Shown: positions 17,481 to 27,464, counted from the stretch's first letter. The stretch: 64,000 bases of DNA from Acidobacteriota bacterium (GCA_020637335.1 JACJWC010000014.1:1-64000), one strand, 5' to 3'. Program-made: numbers and translations. Notes: generated by a model from the letters alone, not told the origin.

Positions 17481-18422
17481 TTGAAACTCGAAGATGTGCT
17501 TGCGGCCTATTCGCGAATTAAAAAAAATGTGCGCAAAACGCCTTTGCTGACCTCGCGTCTGATCAATGAGCGATTGGGCTGCGAAGTCTATTTCAAGAGC
17601 GAACATTTGCAGACGACGGGAAGCTTTAAGGCGCGCGGTGCCCTGAACTTCCTTTTGACCGAACATTCGGGTTCTAAAAGTTTTACCACTTACAGTTCGG
17701 GCAACCACGGTCAGGCGTTGTCTTGGGCCTGTACGCGTATTGGTGCGAAGGCCGTGGTCTTTGTGCCGGAAGATGCCAGCCGTGCGAAGGTGTCTGCCAT
17801 CGAACAGTACGGTGGGATTGTGCGAAGAGCAGGTCATTGGCCGCATGAACGTTTGGAAGCCTGTCTGGCCTATGCGGAAGCCAATCAGGCCACGATTGTT
17901 CCGCCCTTTGAGGACGAGCGCATTATTGCGGGTCAGGGCACTGTTCTGTTGGAAGTTTTAGAAGATTTGCCGGTTTTTGATGCCTTGCTGGTTCCAGGCG
18001 GGGGTGGCGGCCTGTTATCCGGCACCAGTTTGGTCTGCAAGACCCTAAGGCCAAAAACGACGGTGTTCAGCTGTGAATCCCAATCTGCGAACGACATTGC
18101 CTTGAGCCTGCAAGCGGGTAAGCCGGTAGCTATTGATCCACCCAAAACCATTGCCGATGGCATTCGTCACCTTAAGCCAGGCAGCCTGACGTGGCCTGTT
18201 TTTTCGCAGTATGTGGATGAAGGTTTGACCTGTCAGGAGGAAACCATTCGGGCTGCCATGGCGCTTGTCGCACGCCACATGAAACAAATTTTTGAACCGA
18301 CAGGAGCTGTTTCATTGGCTTGCCTTATGGATAACCCCAAACGTTTTCAAGGTCAAACGGTGGTCCTAATCGTGTCGGGCGGCAATGTGGATCTGGAAGA
18401 CTATTGCCGATTGGTGCTGTGA
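17481..18422 (+). CDS. PLP-dependent threonine/serine dehydratase or serine racemase family
   Basis: 313-aa fold-type II PLP enzyme. Seen: the Schiff-base lysine in TTGSFKARGALN (about K49), substrate/PLP contacts SSGNHGQALSW, the phosphate-cradle glycine run PGGGGGLLSG, and the C-terminal SGGNVD. There is no regulatory ACT domain, so it resembles catabolic threonine dehydratase or serine racemase more than biosynthetic IlvA. The TTG at 17481 is supported by GAGGAGG a few bases upstream. The helicase gene follows after one base, suggesting coupled translation. Confidence 0.87.
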   Translation: MKLEDVLAAYSRIKKNVRKTPLLTSRLINERLGCEVYFKSEHLQTTGSFKARGALNFLLTEHSGSKSFTTYSSGNHGQALSWACTRIGAKAVVFVPEDASRAKVSAIEQYGGIVRRAGHWPHERLEACLAYAEANQATIVPPFEDERIIAGQGTVLLEVLEDLPVFDALLVPGGGGGLLSGTSLVCKTLRPKTTVFSCESQSANDIALSLQAGKPVAIDPPKTIADGIRHLKPGSLTWPVFSQYVDEGLTCQEETIRAAMALVARHMKQIFEPTGAVSLACLMDNPKRFQGQTVVLIVSGGNVDLEDYCRLVL

Positions 18423-18423
18423 A

Positions 18424-20658
18424 ATGGAAGCCTATCTGCAGGTATTAAATGCGGAGCAGCGGGCAGCAGTAGAGGCGCCTGATGGACCGACCCTGGTCTT
18501 GGCCGGTGCTGGTTCAGGGAAAACGCGGGTCATCATCACCCGCATCAGCCATTTGATTCATGCCCGAGCGGTTAGTCCGTTCCGGATCCTGGCGATGACC
18601 TTTACCAATAAAGCGGCCTCTGAAATGAAGGAGCGGGTGGAGCAGCAGGTCATGAGTGGGTCGATCGATATCACGGTGACCACCTTTCATTCATTCTGTG
18701 CCCGGTTCCTGCGTCGAGAAATAGATGTTTTGGGGCGTGAAAGTAGCTTTGCCATTTACGATGCGAGCGACCAACAACAGGTCATTAAGCGCATTATCAA
18801 AAAAATGGATTTGAACAGTGTGCGTTACCCACCCGGCCGTCTCAAAGCCATTATCAGCCAGCAAAAAAATGCGGGTGAGTGGGGTGCCAAACCGGAAAAC
18901 GAAACGGAGCGCCGGGTGTACGAGGCCTATCAGGAGGAGTTGGAACGCTCCAATGCGCTGGATTTTGACGATTTGTTGGTCCTGACCTTGCGCATCCTCA
19001 ACGAATCGGAAGAATGCCGGACCCGCTACCAAAATCGGTTTCGCCATATTTTGGTAGATGAATACCAGGACACGAACAAGGTCCAGCTTCAGTTGCTCAA
19101 ACGATTGTGTGGACCTGATCCCAATCTGTTTGCGGTAGGCGATGAAGATCAGAGCATTTACGGGTGGCGAGGCGCTCAAATTGAAAATATTTTGGAATTT
19201 AATCAGCACTTTCCGGGCGCCCATGTATTTAAACTAGAGCGAAACTACCGCAGCACGGCCATGATTCTCGAATTCGCCAACCGAGCGATTGCAGCCAATC
19301 AGCAGCGCAACCCCAAAAACCTGTGGACAGAGGCGCAAGCCGGTGCACCCGTTCGTCAACAACCGTTTAATTCGGCCCGAGACGAGGCGGACTTCATTGC
19401 ACGCCAGATCCTCGACTTGAAAATGAAGAAGCAGGCTGAGTTTTCTGATTTTGCCATCTTATTCCGCTCCAACTTCCTGTCGCGAAGTTTGGAGGAGGTC
19501 ATGCGGACCTATCGCATCCCTTACCAATTGGTCGGTGGTACAAAGTTCTACGATCGCAAAGAGATCAAGGACTTGCTGGCCTATATGCGAATTGTGGTCA
19601 ATCCCAAGGACTGGTCCAATTTTGAGCGCGCGATCGGCATCCCATCGCGTGGAATTGGGCAGAAATCGCTGGATACGATCGCTCGGTTTTTCCACGAATC
19701 GGTGAATCTGGACCAGGCCATGGCTGCGACGATCTGCGCCAAAGCGCTCAGTAGCAAGGCTCACAATGGCTTGGAAAGCTTCCTCGCGCTTTACCGCAAA
19801 ATGTCGGGTTTGGCAGAATCGGAAGCCCCCTCGGTCTGGTTGGCCCAATTGGTTCAGGAAATCGAATATGTGGAATACCTCTCGCGCGAAGATGAACTGA
19901 GCGCGGAGAACCGTGTGGGCAATATTGATGAATTGATTGCATCCGTACGCGAATTGGAAGAGGAAGGTACGGTCGGCACATTGGCGGCCTTTTTGGATCA
20001 CAGTGCCTTAATTTCGGATGCCGACCAAATCGAAGACAAGAAAAAGCAGGTTTCCCTCATGACGGTTCATGCGGCCAAGGGGTTGGAGTTTGATCATGTG
20101 TTTGTCATGGGTCTGGAGGAGGGGGTCTTCCCCAACCAACGCGCATTGGATGAACGGGAAGCCGCACTGGAAGAGGAGCGGCGCTTGTTCTATGTAGCGG
20201 TGACCCGCGCGCGCCAGCACCTTTTTCTTTCTTACGCGCGCCAACGCCAGACCTTTGGCAATACCACTTACGGAATTCCTTCACGGTTCTTGCGCAAGGC
20301 AACAAATCCGGAAACGGAACCTCAGCCGCAGGCTATGCTGCCCCTGGACTTGCCCGAAAAGTCAAACAGACCCTTGAGGGGGAAAACCGTTCGGGCAGGC
20401 GACCTCGCCAACCATCTCAAGGATCTTGAAGACCAAATGCGAGCCCAGAATATCCATATCAGCTTGGCCAAGTCCGAAGGCGGGAAGACGGCAAGCCCGC
20501 GTTTCCGCGTCGGCCAAATGGTTATCCATCCCAAATTTGGTCATGGCAAAATTGTGCAGATTGCGCCCAGTGGAACGGATCGTCGGATTGGCGTCTTATT
20601 TTTGGGCAAAGGTACCAAGATGTTTATGGAGAGTAAGGCACCCCTGAAACCCATGTGA
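18424..20658 (+). CDS. UvrD/PcrA-type superfamily 1A DNA helicase
   Basis: 744-aa 3'-5' helicase for repair and replication. Motif I AGAGSGKT is at residues 27-34, motif Ia TFTNKAASEM follows, motif II is VDEYQDTN, motif III GDEDQSIYGWRGA, motif IV RNYRS, motif V TVHAAKGLEFDHVF and motif VI VAVTRARQHLFLSYA. The C-terminal 60 residues form the PcrA/UvrD Tudor-like tail (VGQMVIHPKFGHGKI) that contacts RNA polymerase or partners. The ATG follows the dehydratase stop by one base without a clear ribosome site, so translation is probably coupled. Confidence 0.95.
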   Translation: MEAYLQVLNAEQRAAVEAPDGPTLVLAGAGSGKTRVIITRISHLIHARAVSPFRILAMTFTNKAASEMKERVEQQVMSGSIDITVTTFHSFCARFLRREIDVLGRESSFAIYDASDQQQVIKRIIKKMDLNSVRYPPGRLKAIISQQKNAGEWGAKPENETERRVYEAYQEELERSNALDFDDLLVLTLRILNESEECRTRYQNRFRHILVDEYQDTNKVQLQLLKRLCGPDPNLFAVGDEDQSIYGWRGAQIENILEFNQHFPGAHVFKLERNYRSTAMILEFANRAIAANQQRNPKNLWTEAQAGAPVRQQPFNSARDEADFIARQILDLKMKKQAEFSDFAILFRSNFLSRSLEEVMRTYRIPYQLVGGTKFYDRKEIKDLLAYMRIVVNPKDWSNFERAIGIPSRGIGQKSLDTIARFFHESVNLDQAMAATICAKALSSKAHNGLESFLALYRKMSGLAESEAPSVWLAQLVQEIEYVEYLSREDELSAENRVGNIDELIASVRELEEEGTVGTLAAFLDHSALISDADQIEDKKKQVSLMTVHAAKGLEFDHVFVMGLEEGVFPNQRALDEREAALEEERRLFYVAVTRARQHLFLSYARQRQTFGNTTYGIPSRFLRKATNPETEPQPQAMLPLDLPEKSNRPLRGKTVRAGDLANHLKDLEDQMRAQNIHISLAKSEGGKTASPRFRVGQMVIHPKFGHGKIVQIAPSGTDRRIGVLFLGKGTKMFMESKAPLKPM

Positions 20659-20756
20659 TTTTAAACTCCAAGCAATTTTCTGCGTATTTATTCTTTCAAG
20701 GTTGGCGAATGGTGCTCGAATCCTTTATATTTGATTCAGGACTTGGGGGAAATACT

Positions 20757-22439
20757 TTGAAAAGGCTCTCTGTTCTTTTATTTGCCTTGTTACCCCTCCA
20801 CGCCACAACCAGTATCAAAGGCTTTATTTTTAGCGGTGATACGCGTTCGGTCAGTGGGGCTAAGGTACTGGTATACAGCGGCTTGGGCACTTTTTTGGTC
20901 CAGCGGGTCGACAGTGATCGCAATGGAACGTATCACGTCAATCTCTCGCCGGGCCCCTATCGGTTATTAATCCTAAAAAAAGGGTACATGCCCCTGGTCG
21001 CAACGTTTACCTTGCGCGGTGACCACGAAGAAGAGGTACTTTCCCACCAATTGGTGCCCGATGTTTCGTTGGGTGACAACAAAAGCATCAAAATTCTCAA
21101 ACATATTTTGCGCAGTTCCAATGAGCCTTTTCGCTCGGAGGGTCTAACCCTTGATCCTGTTGTTTTGCCGAGCCGCGATTTCCGCGGGTTGAGTGGAACG
21201 GTCAGCACGCGCTCCCAGGTGGGGCTGGTCGGCGGCGATGAAAAGACCTCCAATGTTCAGATCGATACTTTTTTAGGGGATCGGATCGCCTTCACCACTC
21301 AGATTGAACGAATGGAAATTGAACAGGATCGATTGGACTTGGCTTATCTGCATTGGGAAGCTGGACTGAACTATAGCGATGGTGATTGGGTATTGGGTGT
21401 GCGCGGTGCACAGACAGCGCCCGATTCCCTGGCCGACACGAATCCCAACCGAGATCGTCAGGTTGTCTGGATGGAAGGACAGTACACAGGCAACGTTGCT
21501 GCACACACTCAAATCCGGTTAGAGCGATCGGACGCGGATCTGGCTAGCCAAGATTTTTATTCGTTTCAACAGTCGTTTGAACATGAAGGTGGCCAAGGCA
21601 ACCTGCGCCACCAAATCGATGCTGATCAAATTATCCTGAAAGGCGAGACTTGGCATGCTCTTGACGTAGCCTCACAATGGATTCGCGATGAAGGTCGCGC
21701 GCGCAGTGTGGAAGCCCAGTATTCGCAGATGGCCACCAGCAATGGCGTTTGGGATACCCTTTCCGTTAACGGGCGCTTTCATTGGCAGGGCTGGAGTAAC
21801 CGCCTGGAGATCAACAGCGAAATTGGCCTGGCCAACTATGCTAATCAGGCCCGAATCGACCAAAATCATCTGGTCTCTTCGCACATTGGAGCGTTTCGCC
21901 TTCAAGGCGGTTACAACTTGGAACGCGACCAGACCTGGGTCCTTCAAAACGATCTGGTGGGTGACTTTGCTCGCGATCCTGTCATGGACCACCAAGTTGT
22001 GGGTGCACAGCGACAAAAAGTGGAACGCAGTTCGCTTGTGGCACAATGGGTGCCCAATGCAACTTGGAAATGGGCATTGAGTACGCAATTGGAGAATCGC
22101 CACTTATTGGAATCGGAAATGATGTGGGGTGGTTTTTTGCGCGAGGATGCACAGGTTCAACGCTGGGTAACTGGAATCAGCGGTGAACAAAAACGTTGGG
22201 GTAGCCAATGGGATGTGAATCTGGAAAAGGCAGCATCTGACCAATACGAATTGGATCGAGTTGAATTAGCCCTCAAACAAAAAATTTACCCCTTTCAACA
22301 GAAAGATTTGTGGGTCAGTATTGAGCTGCGAATGGCCAACCAACCGCGTATTCCCAGTTGGTGGCAGTTAAACGAATTGCCTTGGGATCCTAGCCTTAAC
22401 GCGGCTACCTATGAGGGCAGTCTGCGCATGATGTTTTAA
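20757..22439 (+). CDS. Outer-membrane beta-barrel with N-terminal carboxypeptidase-regulatory-like domain
   Basis: About 560-aa exported protein. After the signal peptide (LKRLSVLLFALLPLHA) comes an Ig-like carboxypeptidase-regulatory fold, KGFIFSGDTRSVSGAKVLVYSG-type start cut at GPYRLLILKKGY, as found at the front of many TonB-dependent receptors. The rest (from about residue 150) alternates polar/aromatic residues and ends in EGSLRMMF with a C-terminal Phe, typical of barrels; no plug domain or TonB box is obvious. I chose TTG at 20757 because GGGGGA precedes it and the signal peptide starts there; an ATG at 20655 would overlap the helicase. Function unknown. Confidence 0.7.
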   Translation: MKRLSVLLFALLPLHATTSIKGFIFSGDTRSVSGAKVLVYSGLGTFLVQRVDSDRNGTYHVNLSPGPYRLLILKKGYMPLVATFTLRGDHEEEVLSHQLVPDVSLGDNKSIKILKHILRSSNEPFRSEGLTLDPVVLPSRDFRGLSGTVSTRSQVGLVGGDEKTSNVQIDTFLGDRIAFTTQIERMEIEQDRLDLAYLHWEAGLNYSDGDWVLGVRGAQTAPDSLADTNPNRDRQVVWMEGQYTGNVAAHTQIRLERSDADLASQDFYSFQQSFEHEGGQGNLRHQIDADQIILKGETWHALDVASQWIRDEGRARSVEAQYSQMATSNGVWDTLSVNGRFHWQGWSNRLEINSEIGLANYANQARIDQNHLVSSHIGAFRLQGGYNLERDQTWVLQNDLVGDFARDPVMDHQVVGAQRQKVERSSLVAQWVPNATWKWALSTQLENRHLLESEMMWGGFLREDAQVQRWVTGISGEQKRWGSQWDVNLEKAASDQYELDRVELALKQKIYPFQQKDLWVSIELRMANQPRIPSWWQLNELPWDPSLNAATYEGSLRMMF

Positions 22440-22451
22440 GCTGTGACCAGC

Positions 22452-23336
22452 TTAATGGATGAAATCGCGCACCAATTGATGACTGGGATGAATGGCTGAG
22501 TAACGCTTTTTCTGACTGTCGTAGCTGACTTGGGCCAGGCATGTTTGCGGGTCGTGGGTGAAGAAGAGGTAGCCGTGGTCTTGGGCCAATGCGCTCAGCA
22601 GGGTTTCCTTTTCGTTGATCAGCTGTTCGGGGAAACGGTCGTAGCCCATGGTGATGGGGAGGTGCACCCAAGGCGTTCCCGGAATCAAATCGGCAGCAAA
22701 AATGAGTCGGCCACCGGGCCAACGCAAATCCGAACAGAGCATGCCGGGCGTGTGTCCATTGCTGATAAAAAATTGGACGGTCAGATCTCCAAACTCCAGC
22801 ATGGAGTCTTCCTGGACCAGGATTAAACGTTTGGAGGCCATTAATAGGTCAGGCAACTCGGCAATGAAACTGGCCCGATCGCGCGGATGGGGATTACGGG
22901 CGCGGGCCCAGGCATCCTGCCCGACAATAAAGGTCGCCTTATCAAAAATCAGCTGTGCGGGCTGGCCTTCTTCATAAGGGGTTAACAATCCACCCGCGTG
23001 ATCAAAGTGCAGGTGGGAAAGCACAACCTTATCGATATCTGAAGGGCTGAGCCCCAGGTTCGCCAGACTCTCAACCAGAACGTGATTGGGCTCCTGAACA
23101 CCAAAACGTTCGCGAAATTGAGGTTCGAAAAAGGCACCAATACCCGTTTCAAACAGAATTTTGTGGTCTTCGACTTCGACCAGCAAGGCGCGACAAACCA
23201 AGTCGATGCGATTGAGTTCATCCACAGCCACCCACCTTTGCCAAAGTGCCTTTGGTGCATTGCCGAACATGGCGCCGCCATCCAGCTTTTGGGAATTGCC
23301 CAGTACACTTGAGAATCGAATACGCGGGTGGTCCAT
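22452..23336 (-). CDS. MBL-fold metallo-hydrolase
   Basis: 294-aa metallo-beta-lactamase-fold hydrolase. The zinc motif reads SHLHFDHAGG, followed by NGHTPGM and AADLIPG as later metal ligands. It resembles quorum-quenching lactonase/YtnP-type hydrolases, but substrate is not decidable. The ATG at 23336 with AGGAG six bases upstream is preferred to an earlier in-frame start inside hslU. It lies ten bases after hslU and is probably the last gene of the proS-hslVU operon. Confidence 0.87.
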   Translation of the reverse strand: MDHPRIRFSSVLGNSQKLDGGAMFGNAPKALWQRWVAVDELNRIDLVCRALLVEVEDHKILFETGIGAFFEPQFRERFGVQEPNHVLVESLANLGLSPSDIDKVVLSHLHFDHAGGLLTPYEEGQPAQLIFDKATFIVGQDAWARARNPHPRDRASFIAELPDLLMASKRLILVQEDSMLEFGDLTVQFFISNGHTPGMLCSDLRWPGGRLIFAADLIPGTPWVHLPITMGYDRFPEQLINEKETLLSALAQDHGYLFFTHDPQTCLAQVSYDSQKKRYSAIHPSHQLVRDFIH

Positions 23337-23346
23337 GGATGGTCTC

Positions 23347-24729
23347 CTACAGAATATATTGGTGCAAATCCGCCTTGGCCTCAAGTTCACCAAGCGCTTT
23401 TTGCACATAGGATTGGTCGATTACTACGGTTTCCCCACTGCGCTGGTCGGCGTGAAAGGACAATTCGTCCATGACCCGCTCCATCACGGTGTGCAGGCGC
23501 CGGGCCCCAATATTTTCCATGTTTTCGTTGGCCATAAAGGCGTAGTGGGCAATTGCCTCCAAACCTTTCGGTTGAAATTCGAGGGTTACCGATTCCACTT
23601 GCATAAGCGCTTGATACTGTTTGACCAAGGAGTTTTTGGGCTCAATCAGGATCTGCAAAAAATCCTTTTCGGTCAGAGCTTCCAGCTCGACGGTGATGGG
23701 AAACCGCCCCTGAAGCTCGGGGATCAGGTCTGAGGGTTTGGAGACATGGAAGGCGCCTGCAGCGATGAATAGGATGTGGTCGGTCCGGACCATGCCGTAC
23801 TTCGTGTTCACCGTAGAACCTTCAATGATGGGCAGCAGATCGCGTTGAACACCTTCGCGACTCACATCGGGTCCTGAGGATCGACCACCTGCAGCGATTT
23901 TGTCGATTTCGTCCAGAAAAATAATGCCGCTGTTCTCGACCCGTTCCAAGGCGACTTTGACGACGGCATCCATATCGATCAGTTTTTGTTCTTCTTCTGC
24001 TTGGATACGTTCGAGTGCTTCGCGGACTGGCAGCTTTTTGCGTTTCTTTTTATTGCCAAAAATATTGGGCAACATGTCGCGGATCTGAAAGCCAATATCC
24101 TCAACTCCGGCCCCGCTAAAAACACTGACCGCCGGCATTTGGTTTTCTGCAATATCCAACTCGATTTTATGCTCGTCCAGGGCGCCGTTCAGCAGGTCTT
24201 CGCGCAAATGGTCACGGTGTTTTAGGTGGCGTTCTTCCAGTTTTTGCCGTTCTTCATCGTCCAAGTTTGCGGCTGCAGTGATGGGGGGATGGTACAGATC
24301 CAAGACGCGTTCAACAGCGATTTTATGCGCTTTTTCGCGCACGAGCAGGGCCTGCTCTTCTTTGACCATGGAGACGGAAATTTCAACCAAATCGCGAATC
24401 ATAGATTCAACATCACGGCCGACATAACCGACTTCTGTGAATTTGGAGGCTTCGACTTTATAAAAGGGCGAATGAGCCAGTTTAGCCAACCTGCGCGCAA
24501 TCTCGGTTTTCCCCACGCCGGTCGAACCAATCATCAAAATGTTCTTGGGCAATATCTCATCGCGCAGATCGCCTTGGACCAATTGGCGACGCCGCCGATT
24601 GCGCAGGGCCACGGCGACGGCGCGTTTAGCGGCCTTTTGGCCCACAATAAAGCGGTCGAGCTGTTCGACAATTTCACTCGGTGTCAGATTGGGTAGCGAT
24701 TTAGTCAAGTCGAGAACGGGTTCAGTCAA
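23347..24729 (-). CDS. hslU: HslUV protease ATPase subunit
   Basis: 460-aa AAA+ unfoldase that feeds substrates to HslV. Seen: N-terminal SEIVEQLDRFIVGQ, Walker A GSTGVGKTEIARRLA, EVGYVGRDVESMIRDL pore-loop region, Walker B IIFLDEIDKIA, and sensor elements ELQGRFPITVEL and NIGARRLHTVMERV. The TTG start at 24729 overlaps the hslV stop (TTGA) and has GGAGGTG upstream; a longer ATG-initiated frame would run into hslV. C-terminus ends in YIL, fitting the tail that docks into HslV. Confidence 0.96.
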   Translation of the reverse strand: MTEPVLDLTKSLPNLTPSEIVEQLDRFIVGQKAAKRAVAVALRNRRRRQLVQGDLRDEILPKNILMIGSTGVGKTEIARRLAKLAHSPFYKVEASKFTEVGYVGRDVESMIRDLVEISVSMVKEEQALLVREKAHKIAVERVLDLYHPPITAAANLDDEERQKLEERHLKHRDHLREDLLNGALDEHKIELDIAENQMPAVSVFSGAGVEDIGFQIRDMLPNIFGNKKKRKKLPVREALERIQAEEEQKLIDMDAVVKVALERVENSGIIFLDEIDKIAAGGRSSGPDVSREGVQRDLLPIIEGSTVNTKYGMVRTDHILFIAAGAFHVSKPSDLIPELQGRFPITVELEALTEKDFLQILIEPKNSLVKQYQALMQVESVTLEFQPKGLEAIAHYAFMANENMENIGARRLHTVMERVMDELSFHADQRSGETVVIDQSYVQKALGELEAKADLHQYIL

Positions 24730-25262
24730 CCGAGCACCTCCACGGATATTTGGTGGTTGGTATAAATGCAAATGTCTGCTGCGATACCAAGCGCTTTGCG
24801 CGCCAATTCTTCGGCGTTTAAATCGGTGTGTTGTGCCAGCGCCAGTGCGGCTGCATAAGCGAATTGGCCACCGGAGCCAATGGCGATAATGCCGGAATCC
24901 GGTTCGATCAGATCGCCGTTTCCACTGACGAGAAAGAGTTGTTCGCGGTCGGCGACCACCAGCATCGCCTCCAGATTGCGCAGGATTTTATCGGTCCGCC
25001 AATCCTTGGCCAGTTCGACGACCGAACGCAGGAGTTGGCCCTTGTAGGCTTCGAGTTTGGCTTCAAAACGGGTGAACAGGGTGAATGCATCGGCTGCCGA
25101 ACCGGCAAACCCCGCCAAAATGGAATCGTGATAGAGGCGCCGCACTTTCTTGGCGCTGTGTTTCATGACGGTATTGCCAAAACTGACCTGACCATCGCCG
25201 GCCAAGGCGACCTGACCATTTTTGCGAACCGCAATCACGGTTGTCGCATGAAAAGTGTCCAT
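24726..25262 (-). CDS. hslV: HslUV protease peptidase subunit
   Basis: 178-aa proteasome-beta-like threonine peptidase. The N-terminus MDTFHATTVIAVRK shows the TT catalytic start after a short six-residue propeptide, which is removed to expose the nucleophile threonine. GDGQVSFG, GFAGSAADAFTLFTRFE and IGSGGQFAYAAALAL are family hallmarks. It is immediately upstream of, and coupled to, hslU, and 14 bases after the Nudix-like gene. Confidence 0.97.
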   Translation of the reverse strand: MDTFHATTVIAVRKNGQVALAGDGQVSFGNTVMKHSAKKVRRLYHDSILAGFAGSAADAFTLFTRFEAKLEAYKGQLLRSVVELAKDWRTDKILRNLEAMLVVADREQLFLVSGNGDLIEPDSGIIAIGSGGQFAYAAALALAQHTDLNAEELARKALGIAADICIYTNHQISVEVLG

Positions 25263-25276
25263 GGGAACTCCTGTCC

Positions 25277-25741
25277 TTAATTTTGTCCGTGCACCAGTCG
25301 CAGAATCTGTCGGACGGCGCGCTTGACGTATTTGGGTGCCGTGTTGCCGACCAGATCTTCGGCATTAAACCAACCCAGACGACCGCGTTCGGGAAATTCC
25401 GTTGCTTTTCGTGCAACACCTAAATAAACCATGTCCACATAGTCTTTTTCCGAATCGACATAAATCAGCTCGATAAAGAGCGGGGCCTGCAAGCGCAGGG
25501 TTTGAAAATCCAGCACAGCGGGGATGGAATCGGGATAACTGAGTAGGTTCATGTCGGTTCCCGCCAATTCGCGAACCAGGTTACGCGCGGTTTCATATGG
25601 GGTTTCGTGATCGGAAAGGCCGCGAGTTGGAACCGTGTATTGACTGCGATGACCCGACACCTCGACGCGTTCCAGCATGATGCGTCTGCGGTCTGGGTCC
25701 ATCAAATAAACGGCAACGCGATGTAACCTTTTTTTGGGCAC
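25277..25741 (-). CDS. Nudix-like protein with degenerate Nudix box
   Basis: About 155 aa with the overall Nudix pattern: VAVYLMDPDRRRIMLERVEV, a Nudix-box region GLSDHETPYETARNLVRELAG, and GWFNAEDL near the C-terminus. The box lacks the REUXEE glutamates that bind the catalytic metal (RNLVREL instead), so hydrolase activity is doubtful. The GTG at 25741 lies one base after the proS stop with AAGGG upstream. Position between proS and hslV suggests co-transcription; function unknown. Confidence 0.65.
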   Translation of the reverse strand: MPKKRLHRVAVYLMDPDRRRIMLERVEVSGHRSQYTVPTRGLSDHETPYETARNLVRELAGTDMNLLSYPDSIPAVLDFQTLRLQAPLFIELIYVDSEKDYVDMVYLGVARKATEFPERGRLGWFNAEDLVGNTAPKYVKRAVRQILRLVHGQN

Positions 25742-25742
25742 G

Positions 25743-27464
25743 TTAAACCCTTTCTTTTCCCCAGCCGAGTTCCTGGAGTTGGGCGATGACCTCATCGACG
25801 GCACCGGCAAGGGCAACCTGTTGGCGCTGGCCAGTGCGGCGGGCCTTGATTTCAACGGTACCACCTTGCAGGCCGCGCATACCGACGATAATTTGCAACG
25901 GTAACCCGATCAAATCTGCATCTTTAAATTTGAATCCGGGCCGTTCGTCTCGATCGTCGTAAAGCACCTCAATGCCCTTTGCCTCCAGAGCCGTGACCAG
26001 ACTGTCGCAAGTCTGTTGGGTCAACTCAGCTGAAGGGTCCAGGTTGAGCAGGTTGACGTGAAACGGGGCGATCTGGAGCGGCCAAATGATGCCCTGCTCG
26101 TCAAAATTTTGTTCAATCGCCGCGGCCATGGTGCGACTGACGCCAATTCCGTAACAACCCATGATGCAGGGTTGGCTTGAACCTTGTGCGTCGAGGAAGG
26201 TTGCGCCCATCCGTTCGGAATATTTTGTGCCCAACTTAAAAACATGGCCCACTTCGATGCCCCGATGTGACGTGAAATGTCCATTTTGGCAGCGCGGGCA
26301 GCGGTCTCCAGCGCGGGTTTGACCCAGATTGACAATTTTGCCGCGGATCTGGTCAGCCGTGACGCCAACAAAGTGGTGGTCTACTTGGTTGGCACCGCAG
26401 ACCCAGGGTCCACCTTCTGCAATTTCGCGGTCGACCAGGGCCGTAATGGATTGCGGTAAGTCGATTGGACCGACAAAACCAATGGGCAGACCGTACTTCT
26501 CCTGGGCCGTTTGTGGGTCGACCAGAAACACTTCTTCGCCGTCAAACAGGTTTTTTAGCGCGGTTTCGTTGAGTTCGCGATCCCCAGCCAAACAACAGGC
26601 CAGAATGGTTTCACCATTTTGGTAGAGCAAGGTCTTCAGGCAGTTTTCGGCAGGCACGTTTAAAAAGGCACTGACATCCTCGATGGATTTCTTACCCGGC
26701 GTTGCCACTTTCTCAAAGGGACGCGCTGCCGCGCTTCGCGTTTCAATTTGGCGCTCGCATCGCTCCACATTGGCCGCATAGTCACACTGATCACAACTGA
26801 GAATTTCATCTTCGCCGCTCTGGGCCAGGACGTGAAATTCGTGAGTATAACTTCCGCCAATTAGGCCGGAATCGGCTTCCACAGGGCGAAAGGCCAAACC
26901 ACATCGGCTGAAAATTCGTTTATAGGCGTCGTACATAGCCTGATAGGAGCGATCGGCACTGGGATCGTCCACATCAAAGGAATAGGCATCTTTCATGATG
27001 AACTCGCGGCCGCGCATTAAGCCAAAGCGTGGACGCACCTCATCGCGAAACTTGGTTTGAATTTGATACAGGTTGAGCGGGAGATCCTTATAGGAACGCA
27101 CTTCTTTGCGCACGATGTCCGTGACGACTTCCTCATGGGTGGGACCGTAACAAAAATCGTTGTCTTTGCGGTCCTTCATGCGCAGCAATTCTTTGCCGTA
27201 AATCTGCCAGCGACCGCTTTCAACCCACAGCTCAGACGGCTGAACCGAAGGCATCAGCAATTCAATTGCGCCGGCGGCATTCATTTCTTCACGCACAATT
27301 TGCTCAATTTTGCGCAAAGACCTTAAGGCCAAGGGTAAAAACGAATAGATCCCCGATGCTAACTGTTTAATCATTCCCGCGCGCAACATGAGCTGATGCG
27401 AGATTACAACCGCCTCTTTCGGCGTTTCCTTAACCGTATTAAGCAAATAACGCGAACGGCGCAT
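25743..27464 (-). CDS. proS: Prolyl-tRNA synthetase, bacterial type with editing domain
   Basis: 573-aa class II aminoacyl-tRNA synthetase, the same size as the E. coli enzyme. Motif 2 is seen as FRDEVRPRFGLMRGREFIMKD-type (cut at REFIMKDAYSF), with the editing INS domain in the middle (SIEDVSAFLNVPAENCLKTL) and motif 3 at MGCYGIGVSRTMAA. The C-terminal anticodon-binding domain has VLYDDRDERPGFKF. The ATG at 27464 (MRRSRYLL) gives the standard N-terminus; longer in-frame extensions are not conserved in type. It heads the proS-Nudix-hslV-hslU-MBL operon. Confidence 0.96.
   Translation of the reverse strand: MRRSRYLLNTVKETPKEAVVISHQLMLRAGMIKQLASGIYSFLPLALRSLRKIEQIVREEMNAAGAIELLMPSVQPSELWVESGRWQIYGKELLRMKDRKDNDFCYGPTHEEVVTDIVRKEVRSYKDLPLNLYQIQTKFRDEVRPRFGLMRGREFIMKDAYSFDVDDPSADRSYQAMYDAYKRIFSRCGLAFRPVEADSGLIGGSYTHEFHVLAQSGEDEILSCDQCDYAANVERCERQIETRSAAARPFEKVATPGKKSIEDVSAFLNVPAENCLKTLLYQNGETILACCLAGDRELNETALKNLFDGEEVFLVDPQTAQEKYGLPIGFVGPIDLPQSITALVDREIAEGGPWVCGANQVDHHFVGVTADQIRGKIVNLGQTRAGDRCPRCQNGHFTSHRGIEVGHVFKLGTKYSERMGATFLDAQGSSQPCIMGCYGIGVSRTMAAAIEQNFDEQGIIWPLQIAPFHVNLLNLDPSAELTQQTCDSLVTALEAKGIEVLYDDRDERPGFKFKDADLIGLPLQIIVGMRGLQGGTVEIKARRTGQRQQVALAGAVDEVIAQLQELGWGKERV

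Noticed and set aside
23161..23733. Open frame of 190 codons on the plus strand
   Set aside because: It runs antisense across the end of hslU and the start of the MBL hydrolase, both firmly identified.
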